Positions 11,331 to 23,303 of a stretch of DNA of 64,000 nucleotides are shown piece by piece; the first letter of the stretch is position 1, and every line of letters begins with the position of its first letter. The position numbers and the translations under genes were made by a program. Below the pieces are notes generated by a model. That model saw nothing but the letters and a program-made list of their open reading frames with translations, was not told where the DNA came from and made no database searches. Source of the stretch: Leptodontidium sp. MPI-SDFR-AT-0119 (lineage: Eukaryota > Ascomycota > Leotiomycetes > Helotiales > Leptodontidiaceae); assembly GCA_020726505.1 (NCBI GenBank), contig JAHLEZ010000001.1, positions 1-64,000 on the forward strand, written 5' to 3'.

Positions 11331-11540
11331 AGCTTTTAATATAATACGAAGTCTTATAAGCTTTACGAATCTTAGGGTTTACGTTAGCTTAATCCTTAAT
11401 CCGTTACATTAACACCGCTATAAGCTATATAAAAATAAAAAAGAGGTTATAAGCACTTAGTAATTAAGCTTATTATGCGTTCTTTAGTTTAGCTAGTTTT
11501 GCAATCTCTCTTGTTTTGTCCGCTTTTTGTTACGACCTAG

Positions 11541-11707
11541 GATCGTACCCCTGATATAGTCGAATAGTTGAATTGGCCTCCAACCAATTCATGTACCCTT
11601 TTGGGTCCGCTGGCCCAGTGGTACAGTAGCTTGCGAAATCGGCTTCGTTTTGTCTCGCTTAAGAACAATGTGAGCACGGACCACCTCCGCCACTTTTGGC
11701 TTATACC
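11541..11707 (+). mobile_element. SINE-like repeat, copy 1 (inverted partner at 13430-13560)
   Basis: Begins with GGATCGTACCCCTG, aligned to the B-box-like GGTTCGAATGCCTG of the other copy. Then come AGTTGAAT and the shared block ACAGTAGCTTGC.AAATCGGC followed by GTGAGCACGGACCACCTCCG. About 45 bp extra sits between AGTTGAAT and TACAGTAGC in this copy. The flanking 11331-11530 is AT-rich and holds no gene. tRNA-derived origin is an inference from the box B resemblance only. Confidence 0.5.
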
Positions 11708-12045
11708 GGAACGGGCCGCCTTCGTTAATCTGGAGAATTGGCCAGGGAGACGAAGTGACCAACACTTCTCTAAACCACTAATATTTGGAGCACGATACGG
11801 TACCCGGTACCTTGGAGCGGGGTATCATGGAATAGGCACGTGGCGCCAATCAATATCGTTGCGAATAATCCTGAGCACAGTCGAACCTTCGATTAGCTGA
11901 CTGTAAGTGCTTGCTACAGTAATATAGAGCTGACTAGGCAGGCCCAATTCGACGGATAAATTGAGGGTATTGGAGAATATACAATAACTAACTCGACAAT
12001 CCGCAAGGAGATACAAGAAAAGATATAGCACTATACTGGGACTAT

Positions 12046-13032
12046 TTAATGGTGAAGCGACCTGAGCTGAGGGAACCGTTCCTCTAATTTGATCATGAAG
12101 TTATGTCTTGTCTTCTCCTTTGAAACTTCCATGAATCCTCCAAAAAACCCTACGGACCATCCAACCATGAAAACACCGACACCAGCTACGGCCAACGGCG
12201 GCACAGCGGCGACGCCGCCTACTCCAGCTGCTGCCCATCCGCCTATGCTCACTTTCTCCGCTGTAGAAAACCAGTTGACCTCCTTGTTGTAAGCCCGACG
12301 GAGCAAAACGATGAGAACCTTAAGAAACCTGGTGACATTCACGGATGGCGGAACAATGATGTGAGCGAGTCGGATTGCAAGGTCGTGGCAGTTCCAGAAA
12401 ACGGGCATATACGTCCAATCCTGCCGAAGTTCCATATAGACTATACATTCCGAGTTAGCTTTCGAAAATAAGTACTTATTCCAGCCTTGTACCTCGCGAT
12501 ATTTCCTCATCGGACGTATCCGTCTGTCCAATCTCCTGTCCACTCTCTATATTGCCAATGTCCGCATCGCACCAGATCCTGCAAGCATTCAAGTGCGCCG
12601 GTCCCACACAACTATTGCTTTGGCTACTTCTCGAAGGTGCCATCATTGTATAATCTCCGGGATGATCCCAAAACCTTGCTCTTCTAAACTTTTCGAGCAG
12701 ACTCACGGATGTCTTCTCCCAAATCTCGCGGTCTATTACACATAGCGCGTAGTGCGTCGTAAACTTGAGTCTGGATGCTAGGTCTGGCAGAGCGCTATTC
12801 TCATGGCTTGACCAATTAACGCGAGGACTTTGAAGTGGCCGAAATCCGGTAGCTCGAGCGATTGATTGGAACGATTCGCCTACTGGAGTAGTCACGAGGA
12901 GTACAACTCGTTGGCCTGAGTGTCTGAAATTATTATCTGTGTTTTTTCATTTAGGTTGTGTGGTTGAATTATGGAAGAATTACCTTCATTTCCGAACGGC
13001 CGTGCTTCGCTTTTGCTCTGTTCAGACGCCAT
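12046..13032 (-). CDS. hypothetical protein with H...NC motif and C-terminal hydrophobic region
   Basis: Three exons (13032-12984, 12915-12493, 12440-12046) give 288 aa with matching phases. The introns end ACACTCAG and TGTATAG. An N-terminal strand (QRVVLLVTTP) is followed by HYALCVIDREIWE with His at about 71 and by WNCHDLAIRLAH with Asn-Cys at about 174-175. That His then Asn-Cys order resembles the permuted papain fold of LRAT/NlpC or PPPDE proteins. This is a motif-level guess, not a family match. Residues 215-255 are Gly/Ala/Val-rich and could form a membrane hairpin, followed by a charged tail (SKEKTRHNFMIKLEERF). The gene lies between two inverted SINE-like copies. Its function is unknown. 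Confidence 0.6.
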
Positions 13033-13429
13033 CTCTCAGATTTAGTGGCACGGTGATTTGCGATTAGTGCGCAAGACAGACGCTGGATTTGAATGCTAGT
13101 TCTTGCAAGCTCGCAAGAGTAATAAAGGTGATACTTTAACTAGAAGGAGAAGACACAATAAGGGAAAGAGATGTTCGATCGCAAGCAGAGATGAGGTGCT
13201 TGTAGAGTAGAAGATGGATGCCTAGTGATGCTGCCTTGCCGCCACTGCCAGCCAGTCAGCTTGCGAATCTACGCCACGTGGCCAAATGTTAATGGTCGCT
13301 CAGGCCGCTCATAGAGTAGACAAAGTCTCGTGATCCTGTCTCGCGATTACTACAATTTTATTTCGTATTACTATACAGTAAGTTACTTCGTCTCATTGGA
13401 TAATTCTTCAGATTCTCGATGTACAGCCG

Positions 13430-13560
13430 CATAAGCCAGAAATGGCGGAGGTGGTCCGTGCTCACATTCTTCCTAAGCGAGACAAAGTGAAGCCGATTTT
13501 GCAAGCTACTGTAAAGCTATTCAACTACTTGGTGTGCAGGCATTCGAACCCCTGCCGTCA
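13430..13560 (-). mobile_element. SINE-like repeat, copy 2
   Basis: Reverse complement of the 11.5-11.7 kb repeat, with about 80 bp at high identity (TTTGTCTCGCTTA, GTGAGCACGGACCACCTCCG, TGGCTTAT). Its box-B-like part, GGTTCGAATGCCTG, is better preserved than in copy 1 and sits in a GCAGG/CCTGC stem. Confidence 0.5.
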
Positions 13561-14267
13561 CACTTTTTAATAATATTATTATGATTAGTGATCTTTATAT
13601 TTACAAAAAGACAAGGAAGCGTAGAAAAACAATTTAGTTAATATTGTGGTGGGGAAGGCTCTCGGTAACTCCTTTGTCACGTAGCTAGATAAGTTCTTTC
13701 TATATAAAAAAGCTTAATACTTGAAAATAACTTAATAAGCAAAATTTTTTTACAGATATTATCTAATACACTTTTTTCTCCTCTTCTTCTTCGACTTTTT
13801 ATGCTCTTTAGATTTATATTATTTTTAGATTTGATCGATCTGCGATTTCTTACACCTAGAATCTCTCCCGTACCTTATTACATGCTACCTTTCTTGTTGT
13901 GTAGTTTATTGGGCTTTATCCCTCCCACAGTACTTAATCCCCGGATACTCTAAAAGCACGTTATTAAACCCCTTCTCTAGTACCTTGCCCTACTATTTCA
14001 ATTACTCTTAGAATTACTTCTATTATTTCCCAAGCTAGTATTTCGTACCTAAATTATAAGAGTTTAGACTACTAGGTTACTAATTATTTAGAGGTTTATA
14101 AGTACTAAGAGATAAGCTAAAAGATCGCTGCAATAATCGTTAAGAAAAAACCTTAGCTTTAATAAATTTAAAAAAATACTACTAAACCGTAAAAGGAACT
14201 TTCACCATAGTATAAGCCATAATGTATAAAAAGATATGGGTTTTAATTTCCATTTTTTTATCGAAGG
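13561..14267. other. AT-rich gene-free block
   Basis: Strongly AT-rich with poly-A/T tracts and no sizeable open frame, as in DNA degraded by repeat-induced point mutation. The RIP reading is inference; a dinucleotide RIP index was not computed. Confidence 0.5.
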
Positions 14268-14527
14268 GAAACAGTTCATGGGATCGCGCAGCCTGTTCAA
14301 GTTTGGAACGGGTCAGGCCTCAGGCGCGCCATCTTCAAGGGAAGGGGTGGGAGAAAACAATGTAGACCGGCCCATCCATACTCAATATCATTCACGAGTT
14401 TTGAGCAAACGAGTCACACAGACCAGAATCCATGCTCCTAACCTTGGTACATTATCGACAATCTACCTACCGTCTTGGACCGGGAATTGTCCTCAACTCA
14501 CCTCACCGGTCTCGGTCTGTATAGCTA
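14268..14527. repeat. repeat R1, copy 2
   Basis: Same-strand counterpart of 2060-2322. It runs through GGTCTCGGTCTGTATAGCTACTTAGG without the TIR element found at this point in copy 1. Here R1 precedes the APH copy, whereas at locus 1 the gene points the other way relative to R1. Confidence 0.75.
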
Positions 14528-14767
14528 CTTAGGATTGGTTGAATGTGATTTCAGGAGCACAGAGGTCGACGGAAGATATGAATGAAAAAATGCTTAGATT
14601 TCTCGTCCGCCTTTCTCCTTTACGAAGATCTTCTCGTTAGAATAAGAACAGCACGTGTTACGATACCCCGTGTCCCCTTTCCTAGCACGCCTCGCCATCG
14701 AAATTTGTGGCTCGACGGTTCTGGACCACAACCTTCTCTTACTTCTCACTACGTCGTCAGTTGACAT

Positions 14768-16381
14768 ATGGCAGACCTACCAACGCTTCCACTTCTGAAG
14801 GGGCCAGTCCGTCTCGAGGACGCGTTGGACCAAGATGACGATATGCTAGCCCAGCTGCGGTATCCGTAACAAAAGAAGGAATACTTCGATTATCTGATGG
14901 CCCATAGTGCCGATATTGAGAGTCCGGTCCGTTGTCATTTAGGCATCGATCAGTGTCATGTTTGCGTCATGGAGATATGGAAATCAGAAAGTTTTAACGT
15001 GTGTATCCCTGTCCTCATCCCAGCGACTGGCCGACGAGGGCATGGCAAGGTCTTTATGCGTTTTCCACTCCCGTATAAAATAGGGGAGGCAAACAACCCT
15101 GGAAACGTGAAAGAGAAGCTGCGGACAAAAATTACGGCCTACATGTGGCTTCAGGAACAGTACCCTGATGTATCTATTCCCATTTTACACGGGTTCGGTC
15201 TTCCCGGTGGACAATGCGTAGGTTGAATCTACATTATCTACTGCCAGTCTGAATGTGTATAGTTCACACACCCTCGGAATGCGCCATTCTTTGCAAAGGC
15301 AATGTTGAGAGTCAGGCGCCTTGTTATGTCCTGGCTTGGTTTTCCAACTCCGTGCAACTACGTACGACAAGGACTACACAATCCATTCAAATCAGGCTAT
15401 ATCATCCTCAGCGAAGCGAAAGGCGAACCTCTTCATAGGTCATGGGAAGATCATCGACACGATAAGTCTTATCGAGCTGGGCTCTTTCGTGGCCTCGCAC
15501 GCATTTCACTTTCGTTGAATGCAAAACCGCTCCCGCGAATAGGTTCATTAACTCTTGATTCGCGCAGTGTCATCACTCTGTCCAACCGACCCCTTAACTT
15601 ACTCTCTATTTTCAGATGCTAGAGAACGAAGGGATACCATCGGGTATCCCACGACAGAGGACCTACAGATCTGTAGAGCCTTATATCTCCGACCTTCTTA
15701 GTTTTCAGGATAACAGGATTTTGTGTCAGCAAAACTCTGTCCAAAATCTGGATGATGGCGAAATGCAACTTGCAGGCCTTGACAGCCTTACGAGCCACTA
15801 TGCATCGCTTCATACGTCCTGAGTATCGTGATGGACCTTTCTTCTTTACGCTAACCGATCTCCATCGAAGCAACATCTTCGTCGACGAATATTGGAACAT
15901 CCAAACCATTATCGATCTGGAGTGGGCTTGCTCGTAACCAATCGAAATGCAATTGCCACCTTATTGGCTCACATCCAAAGCTGTGGATGGGTTCGAAGAT
16001 TCTGAGTCTGTCGCTGAGTTGGACACCTTGTTGCAAGAGTATTTTGCCATTTACGAAGAGGAAGAAATTGCGCGGAATGGGATTCTCTACCAAGCACCCG
16101 TCATGTGACACGTCTGGGAATCCGGCAGCTTCTGGTATTTCCATGCTGTCAAAGTTCCCAAAGGCATGTATCGGGTGTTCAACTCCAATATCCAGCCGTT
16201 GTTTAACAAGGAACACTGCGAGGAGTCGATTTTCGACCAGGTATTCTGGTGGTACTGGGGAGTAAGCGCCCAGGAAGTCATACAGAAGAAAATCAAGGAC
16301 AAGGAAGACTATACAATGCGACTGAATGAGGCTTTCGGTGTTGCCGGGCAAGATAAGACTGATCAAGACACAACAGACTAA
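14768..16381 (+). pseudogene. APH-type phosphotransferase, broken paralogue of the 288-2027 gene
   Basis: Colinear with the first APH gene from LKGP onward: SFNVCIPV, EANNPG, FTHPRNAPFF, ILENEG-like LENEG, FFFTLTDLHRSNIFVDEYWN, IIDLEWACS and the C-terminal WYFHAV. The conserved intron is at 15218-15262 but only 45 nt. Lesions: TAA at codon 34 (14867), a frame change near 15600-15616, another back near 15750-15820, TAA at 15935 just after the active-site region, and TGA at 16106. The original gene end at 16379-16381 is still recognisable. Catalytic residues (TDLHRSN, IDLEW) survive in the relic. The nucleotide lesions are scattered, which implies old inactivation. Confidence 0.8.
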
Positions 16382-17521
16382 GGGGACGGACTTCAGTGTA
16401 CTTCAGTGTTGAGGATGATATGCAGAGTGGTGGGGGCATACGGCTGCTGGCATTAGACTTGAATAAGGCGCAAGCTGGTGGAAGAACTCCACTAGGCAAA
16501 AATGACCGGAAGATCTATCAAAACAGACAAGCTCTGCCCGTGGCAGGCAATTGCATAGCGAGGCGAGGACTGGGCATTTGTATTATAAGGCGCCATTTGG
16601 GGGGAGGGGGGGGGGGGGGGGGGGGGGGGGCGTGGGGATTAGACTTGGTAAGATGAGGGACGGGGCACGTAAAACTTCTGCGAAGATAATTGAGATTTTT
16701 TTAAAAAAAAATTTAGCACTTCATACTTGAAACTTTAACTTTAGGCTCTATTAAATTAAATATAAATGCTTTTCCTTTCTTATTTCAAACGAAAATAGCT
16801 CGAGGGAGGGAAGAAATACCTGGGATGTTACTACCCATGTGAAAATATTGTTTGGGCAGCCTCAGTTAAAATTTCGATATGTTCCATTATAAACCTCGCG
16901 AAGGATCGATCACTTCTATCCGGATATTCACGTCTCATTCTCATCCGCAAGACAAACCATCAGGCCCAAATTCAAACAGACAAAGTACTCAGTAATTTTG
17001 AGGATATGAAAAGTGTTACAAATAGTAAACTCAAAAGTAAAAGGTACACACCTAAAAATGGTGTAAAGCCCGTATCATTCCCTTTTACTCATCTCCGAAA
17101 GACAACTGAGAAGCAATCGTGCATCTAATTTTAGAAGTTCGAAACCCTGGAAGGACCCGTAAATTGTATTGATCCCATGCCAAGGCCACCTCTACCGAGT
17201 TTCGTTCCGGAGTTACCTATGAACTAGACTGTAGTACAAGTACATCGCCGTTAAGTCCTCATTCTCTCCTAGAACATTAGTTTCAATAACCGAAAATGCC
17301 GAAACTCCACGTGTAAAGTTCTTAATCCAATTCCTCCGCGTAAATCCAAAATGTGACTGAACTTGATATAGCATTCTCCCAATATGGGTAAGAATTCAGC
17401 AATCAATTCCACAGTATCTACTCAAGCTGATTGACATTTTGTACTCCAAGCTCCAATACCGAAGAACTTCCACAGTCCAAACGCCATTTCACGACCCTAG
17501 CTCAGTACATTGAAGGACACT
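16382..17521. other. gene-free stretch with 25-nt poly-G run (16606-16630)
   Basis: A G-rich tract (GGGGGG A then 25 G) lies about 220 bp downstream of the APH pseudogene. It resembles the G run at 2919-2940 near APH locus 1. From there to 17521 the sequence is AT-leaning and without a gene I can support. Confidence 0.6.
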
Positions 17522-17767
17522 ATGCACGATCACATCGAAGCTCCTTTCAACCAAATCGTGCGGAGAGTCACTGTGTGGCCGTGGTCAGATTGGTTCTCGG
17601 CATGTGTTGCTTTCTATGACGAGCACTTCCTCGCGATCACCAGCACATTCCTACTCATCCACATCCCCTACATATGGTACCTCTACAGCAGCGAATGCGA
17701 AAAAGTACGACAATGCCACATGATCCAACGCATCATGGATAAGCCGTCCGGGCCCGAGAGAGACTAA
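17522..17767 (+). CDS. small putative membrane protein, 81 aa
   Basis: Single-exon frame from ATG 17522, with an in-frame TAG a little upstream that fixes the start. One hydrophobic segment (LAITSTFLLIHIPYIWYLY) is preceded by WPWSDWF and followed by a basic tail. No family is recognised. Length, composition and the clean start make it plausible as a gene, but it could be chance. Confidence 0.4.
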   Translation: MHDHIEAPFNQIVRRVTVWPWSDWFSACVAFYDEHFLAITSTFLLIHIPYIWYLYSSECEKVRQCHMIQRIMDKPSGPERD

Positions 17768-18778
17768 GTCTCCTGGACATCTGTCTTGAGCTGAATAGTT
17801 GGTATGCCGAGGGCAACAGGCTGGGTAAATGGCGAGGAGAGATGCTGATGGATATCCCCGGGGTGGAGAAGCACTGGGAAGAGAGACATCCGGGGAGGAA
17901 AAGGAGGAAGTACAGATGGTAGCTAGGGGAAAGGTGTGATAAGTTTGATCTGAGAATTTTCACTGGGATTCGGAGGAGTGGGGGCATGTGAGGGATAATC
18001 CGACGGATGAGGTGGAGGATGATGAGTGGCTTCTGTGGTGGTATGGAAACCGAAAACGGTGAGAGCGTGGGTAAAGAGTCGATACCTTCCGACCTAGTTT
18101 GAGATGTCGGGGTTCTTATTCTGGTATTAATTAGGACCTTCCTGCGCCTGACTTCCTCTAGAATGTTCTGATGTTGCGAGTATTGTATGCATTGCATGAT
18201 CAGTAACAGCAAAGATTGTATTTCTAGTAACAGCCATTGTTACTAATTAAGAGCCACTAAAGGCCGGGGAATCTTTCGGGTCATTGATCACCGTTTATAC
18301 TTCCTTGTTGTGAAAGATGATATCTATTTTGGAAAAACCATTCATCTAGTAGCTGATAACTATGCTTTCTCTTGGACTTTTGGTTTTCAGAAACCGAAAA
18401 CCTCTTGACCAAGAATTAATATATGGACGAGATTCAAAAACAAAGCGACAGCCACTAAGCGAGCTGCGTGTACGTGCCCAGCCATTTTAAGCTTCGAGGT
18501 CCATTCGGAAAGCGGCCGCGCCCCTCATTTTCGGAAAGAACCCTGTCATGTGTTTGTCTTGTTTGCCCAGCTGAGCTCTGGGGCTTTTTCTTGGTTCAAC
18601 TCCATGAAATCTTCATCCAATTCTCCCCCGCATTGCTTTGCAGTGGCGACTTGTTACACTTTTCTTGCGCAGGTAGTACAGGACTTGAGCGACATAGCGT
18701 AGTATTACTGTGTTACGAGACGCAGGATTGTTCGGATGTCCTCAGCTTCTGCCAACTTCACCCATCAACCAAACCATT
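17768..18778. other. intergenic, upstream of the TRP channel gene
   Basis: The antisense 159-codon frame at 17733-18212 is low-complexity (Ser/Leu/Pro) and is taken as chance. Pyrimidine-rich stretches at 18560-18780 probably belong to the promoter/leader of the channel gene. Confidence 0.4.
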
Positions 18779-21521
18779 ATGAATACACCAGGGTCAGCGA
18801 TGGGCCTCATCAAGGTCGCCAAACTACCTGCGATCGGACCTACCGATCCCTTTGCCAAGGTAGTTAAGACATTGTCCTTGTAAGCAACACTCAATTAGGT
18901 CTGCGGCTACTTACTGACTGCGAATAGTTACTTTGTTGACGAGTTACATGTACCCTCGACCTTCGAACAACTGCGAACCACATCTGCAGGCAATAATATC
19001 CGAGTGTTGGTGGAACATCTTGTTTTGAATGTCACGAATCCGGCGTTGATCAATGCTCTGCTGTCAGTATCCTCGACTTTGCCATAAGCATTTGCTCATG
19101 GGATTTGGATAGAACATTGAAATGGCACTTCTCTACACTCGAAGTTGACGATCGTGGATTGAACGAAACCCGAGCTAATGCATGCGAAATTGTAGCTTGG
19201 CGATTCCTCACTCGAATATCGGAACGAGATGCGGTGGACTTCTGCCTGTACGAGCTACCAGAGGTCCAACATACAGAGGAGGAACCCCAGAACCCAGAGC
19301 CATGCGGTTCCGAAGTCAACGAACATTCGAGTCTCCTACCACAATTTAGGGCTCGAGATCCTCTTCTCCCTACTACCCCTACAAGACCTACAAGCAAAAG
19401 AGTTGAAATGCTGCGATCGATTTCACACATGGGCTCCATGTCGGTGGTACCAGAGGTAAACCCAGACGATGAAGATGACCCAACATCATCGTTTACTGGG
19501 CTCAATGCGCTGGAAATTGCTGCTGTGGCAGATTGCAAGAAGTTCATCAGTCAGAGAATTGTTCAGAAAATCATCACAGGGATCTGGAATGGGGATATCA
19601 CCTTTTGGGCCAAACTGAGCGTCCATACGAAGAAGAAACCACAATTCTACAACAAGAAGCGCTCAGATTGCTTTACACGACTGCGGGTACCGAGATATAT
19701 CAAGGCCTTTGAAGTTCTCTTCTTTGCGACCTTCTTGTTTCTGTACTATGCTGTTATGGTTGAGAGAAACCAGTAAGTGAAGCGGACTTGATTTCTGTTT
19801 CGATACTGACGAACCTGGCAGATTTCAAATCACCTTCCTGGAAGTCATGCTTTACATTTGGTTTGCAGCTTTTGCGTATGACGAGCTTGGGGAGTTTATT
19901 GATGCCGGATCAATTTTCTATGCTGTCGACATTTGGAATGGCTGTGATCTCATAATCATTCTGATTGGGATTGCCTTTGCAATCACGAGTAAGTGGCAGA
20001 CGATTCTCTGGAATTGAAAATGTCTAATCCAGCACAGGAGTTGTGGGCCTGTTCAAGGATACGCAAGAGTACCAGCCCATTACGGACACTGCATTCGATA
20101 TCTTGTCTTTGGAAGCTCTGTTTATGGTCCCAAGGTCGGTTGCTTATCCGCGGTCAAGGATGCCTGCTGATAGAGTTCAGAATTTGCTCACTGTTGAGTC
20201 TTCACCCATACTTCGGAACTTTAGTAAGCTATTCGAACCCACTCAGATGCACATTGCTAACGAGTATAGATTCCGTGTTTGAAAGATATGGTACGGTCTT
20301 CTGCTCTGTCGTTGTGACCTTTCTAACCATACAACAGGCAAAAGACTTTGTCAAATTTATGGTAGTGGTGGCAGTCTTGTACATTGGTCAGTCTCTTGGT
20401 TCGTTCTATTGTGTGAATGGTGCTGATAAATGAACAGGATTTCTCACAACCTTCACACTCCTAGCTCGAGATAGCTTCGGTCTATCTGAAATGAGCTGGA
20501 TTTTGATCAAGGTCTTTTTCGGTTCAAGCTACCTAGGATTTGTAAGTCTGCCACCTTTGGATTGAAGTGTGTCACTAATTGCAATGCAGGATATCATGAG
20601 CGATGTAAGCTTGCCATTTCCGCGTTAGAATCTTACTGACCCTTTCAGATCAACCCGAAGCTTGGCCCACCTCTCATGGTAAGACTCCCATTTCTCGCGG
20701 GTCCGAACTTCGCTGACTGTAACAAGCTCATCTTCGTCTGCATGACCAACATCCTACTCATTACATCCTTGATTAGTATCCTAAGTGACAGTTTCTCCAA
20801 AGTCATTGCGCATGCACGGTTGGTACTGTCCGTTCCTCGGGTGAATACAGCCTTACGTATATGCTTAGGGAGGAATATTTGTTCGTTTACTCGGTCTATG
20901 TTCTTGAAGTATGCCAAAGGTTCCCAGATAGCTTACCTCGTTCACCGCTAACTTATGCAGGCATCAACCAGTAACAGACTCACTCACTTTTACCCGCCTT
21001 TGGTAATTATGACTCTTTTCCAAAAATTTCCAAGTGCTAACCAATCAAAGAACCTCATCCCCTTGATCTTGATTCGACCACTTCGACTGTTCCTCTCATC
21101 AGACGACCTCCGGAGAACGCGGATCGTAATGCTCAAGGTTACCCACTCGCCAATCGTAGCCGCAATTTGGCTGTTCGAAAAGGCACACGAAAAAGTAAAC
21201 GGCGGTGCATCAGGATTCTCGTCCATTGGTCCCGGGCTAGCACGACTCACAAGTGAATCGTCCTCGTCCAAGAAACAAAGACCATTCCTCGCTAGTCGAA
21301 GTGGGAAGACTGATTCGCAGCACTTTCCCGAAACGCCCGCTGAGGACGGTACGCATAGTCCTCCACACGAGTCTGCCCCCAAGGGTAAGAAGGAAGGGCA
21401 ACCAGCAATCGTCGTTAGTAATACGATGCTTGAGGAGCAAGTCCAGGATTTGAGCCTCAAGATTGCAGAGTTGACGGCATTAATTATGGCATCGCAAGGG
21501 ACGCCCCAGGAGGAATTCTAA
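18779..21521 (+). CDS. yvc1: TRP-type vacuolar calcium/cation channel, Yvc1 family
   Basis: Fifteen exons, 688 aa. Exons: 18779-18879, 18928-19062, 19113-19772, 19822-19988, 20038-20134, 20181-20223, 20270-20290, 20338-20386, 20438-20541, 20590-20604, 20649-20678, 20727-20818, 20869-20908, 20961-21002, 21051-21521. All joins keep frame. An N-terminal cytosolic region of about 300 residues ends with an acidic Asp/Glu stretch. Membrane segments follow (YIKAFEVLFFATFLFLYYAVM, LEVMLYIWFAAFAYDEL, GCDLIIILIGIAFAI, FMVVVAVLYIGFLTTFTLLA, then LIFVCMTNILLITSLISILSDSF). The pore-proximal sequence FGSSYLGFDIMSDINPKLGPPLM is spread over three tiny exons. The C-terminus has a coiled-coil-like EEQVQDLSLKIAELTALI. 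Yeast Yvc1 releases calcium from the vacuole; that role is transferred by family. Confidence 0.88.
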
Positions 21522-23189
21522 GGCCAAAGTTGTTCATGGACTGTGACGAATGGAAAGCTCAGACGGCTGTGAGCGGGTTTGTCTGTATATATGGGATGGG
21601 AAGTTCGGGTGGCATTATTGGATTTGGCGTTTTGTTCGGGCCTCAGTATATCAAGCATGAGCCCTTTTTTTTGGCTACAGTAGTGAACCAAAAGTACAGT
21701 GTTTCTGCTTTACTTCTCCGGTCGATGTTTCACTTGCATCCAAGTTTCCAGGTTTCTCTATCCAGCTTCCTCCCTCTAAGTCTCATCACTTCAAATGCTT
21801 CCTTTAGGACTTCTAAGAGTCGTCTACATTCTCTTCGCTGCATAATACGGTACCGAATTACTCATCATTTACCCAAAAATTCAAAACCAGCATCGCATCC
21901 CCAACCCGTTTCTGCGCTCCAACCCCGCTTCCATACCTCAGGGTCCAACGAACTCCTCTCACCCTATGAAAAGACCACCAGGAAATGTGTCCGGCAAGCG
22001 ATATCTCAGATCTACATATCCTTGCGGGTGCATGCCGGGCCCCCGTAGGAAGATCTACTGCCTGCACATAGTACGGCTGCTGTGACGGGATGGGGGTCTA
22101 TTTGCAACTCCTGTCCCTGCCCTGCGAAAACTAACTTATACTACAGTAACTGGAGAACTGAGAAATGAAGAATAAGATTCCGAGAAGGGGGCGAGTTCTC
22201 TCTCCCACAAGCAGGCCATAGAGTACAAATGCGAGACACCCGGCTCAGTTCACAGCTCACAGCTCCCATAATAGCGGGAGGGAGAGTGAAGTTAAGTTAT
22301 GTGGGCAGGCACGAAAAGTTGGCAGAGCTGCCGTACAAGATCGGCCCAGCAGGGATTCAGGCGCGCCATGCAGGTTACATGCAGCCTAGTTTATTCGAAC
22401 GACTGCAGCTGGGGTGGACCCATGGGGGTCCAGTGGAGGGGCTGAGGGGTCGGAGGGCAGCTGCTGTTTATTATTCTTGCTCTGGATTATTTTACAGTAC
22501 TCATACCGACCTAGATGATTGATTGAATGATATGTGCAAAGTTAGGGATTTCGAGAAAAGGAAACGAGCGAACGGGTTGATAGATGGTATTTAGAGAATG
22601 GAAAACAGGTATATCCCACTCTTTACTCTTACTCTTACTTTCCCTTTTGCCGCCCTCCCGAGCTGACAAATTTCGTAGGCGTTAGTTGTTCCGCATACCT
22701 GATTCTTCAAATTCGATAAAGAAGAGGTGCATCCCCTGCCGGAGTTGAAGCTCCCTTTCCCTTCGATCTCCTACTTGTACCCCACACTGCGAATCAAGGT
22801 TATTCTCTGGGCATTCAAATTTCGCCTCGTAAACTGGTTTCTGGTGTCTGGTTTCAATAACAGGATCGTCCTATCGCTGCTTGCATCTGAGATCGAGATC
22901 TACAGCACGTAGCGCTTCTTTGGTGTTGAGAATCTTGTTTTACACAAATTGCACTCTATCTTGAGAGATCCGGAGATAATTCCTTGATTGTTGTGTTGAT
23001 TTAAGAGGGCAAGGTCCCACCGGCTTTGAGGCGAGAAGGGAGGAAGGCTTTTCGGAAATTCAAATCCAGATATCGGATCGGATCTCAGGAATACAGAACC
23101 GATATACGAAGACGAAGTAGGGAAGTGTTCGATATACATACATTCTACCAGTCAACCACATTAAGTCGTCAAGAAAGAAACCTGCGATC
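21522..23189. other. gene-free stretch
   Basis: Intergenic between the TRP channel and the PhzF-like gene. The frames at 21530-22048 and 22229-22522 have no domain or splice support. The last 200 bp is probably the leader of the PhzF-like gene. Confidence 0.5.
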
Positions 23190-23303
23190 ATGGCACCAGC
23201 ACTCGACATCAACTCCTCACCATCCATCACACCTCCAGCAAAACTCACCAGCTCCAAATCCTACACATCTCACACCAACCACACCAACTCCACCTCAACC
23301 ACC

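Noticed and set aside
13501..13565. tRNA gene suggested by GGTTCGAATGCC on the minus strand
   Set aside because: No acceptor stem, anticodon arm or proper 5+7+5 T-arm; better read as the box B part of a SINE-like repeat.
17733..18212. 159-codon minus-strand frame
   Set aside because: Low-complexity Ser/Leu/Pro sequence antisense to a CT/GA-rich region; no start context or homology.
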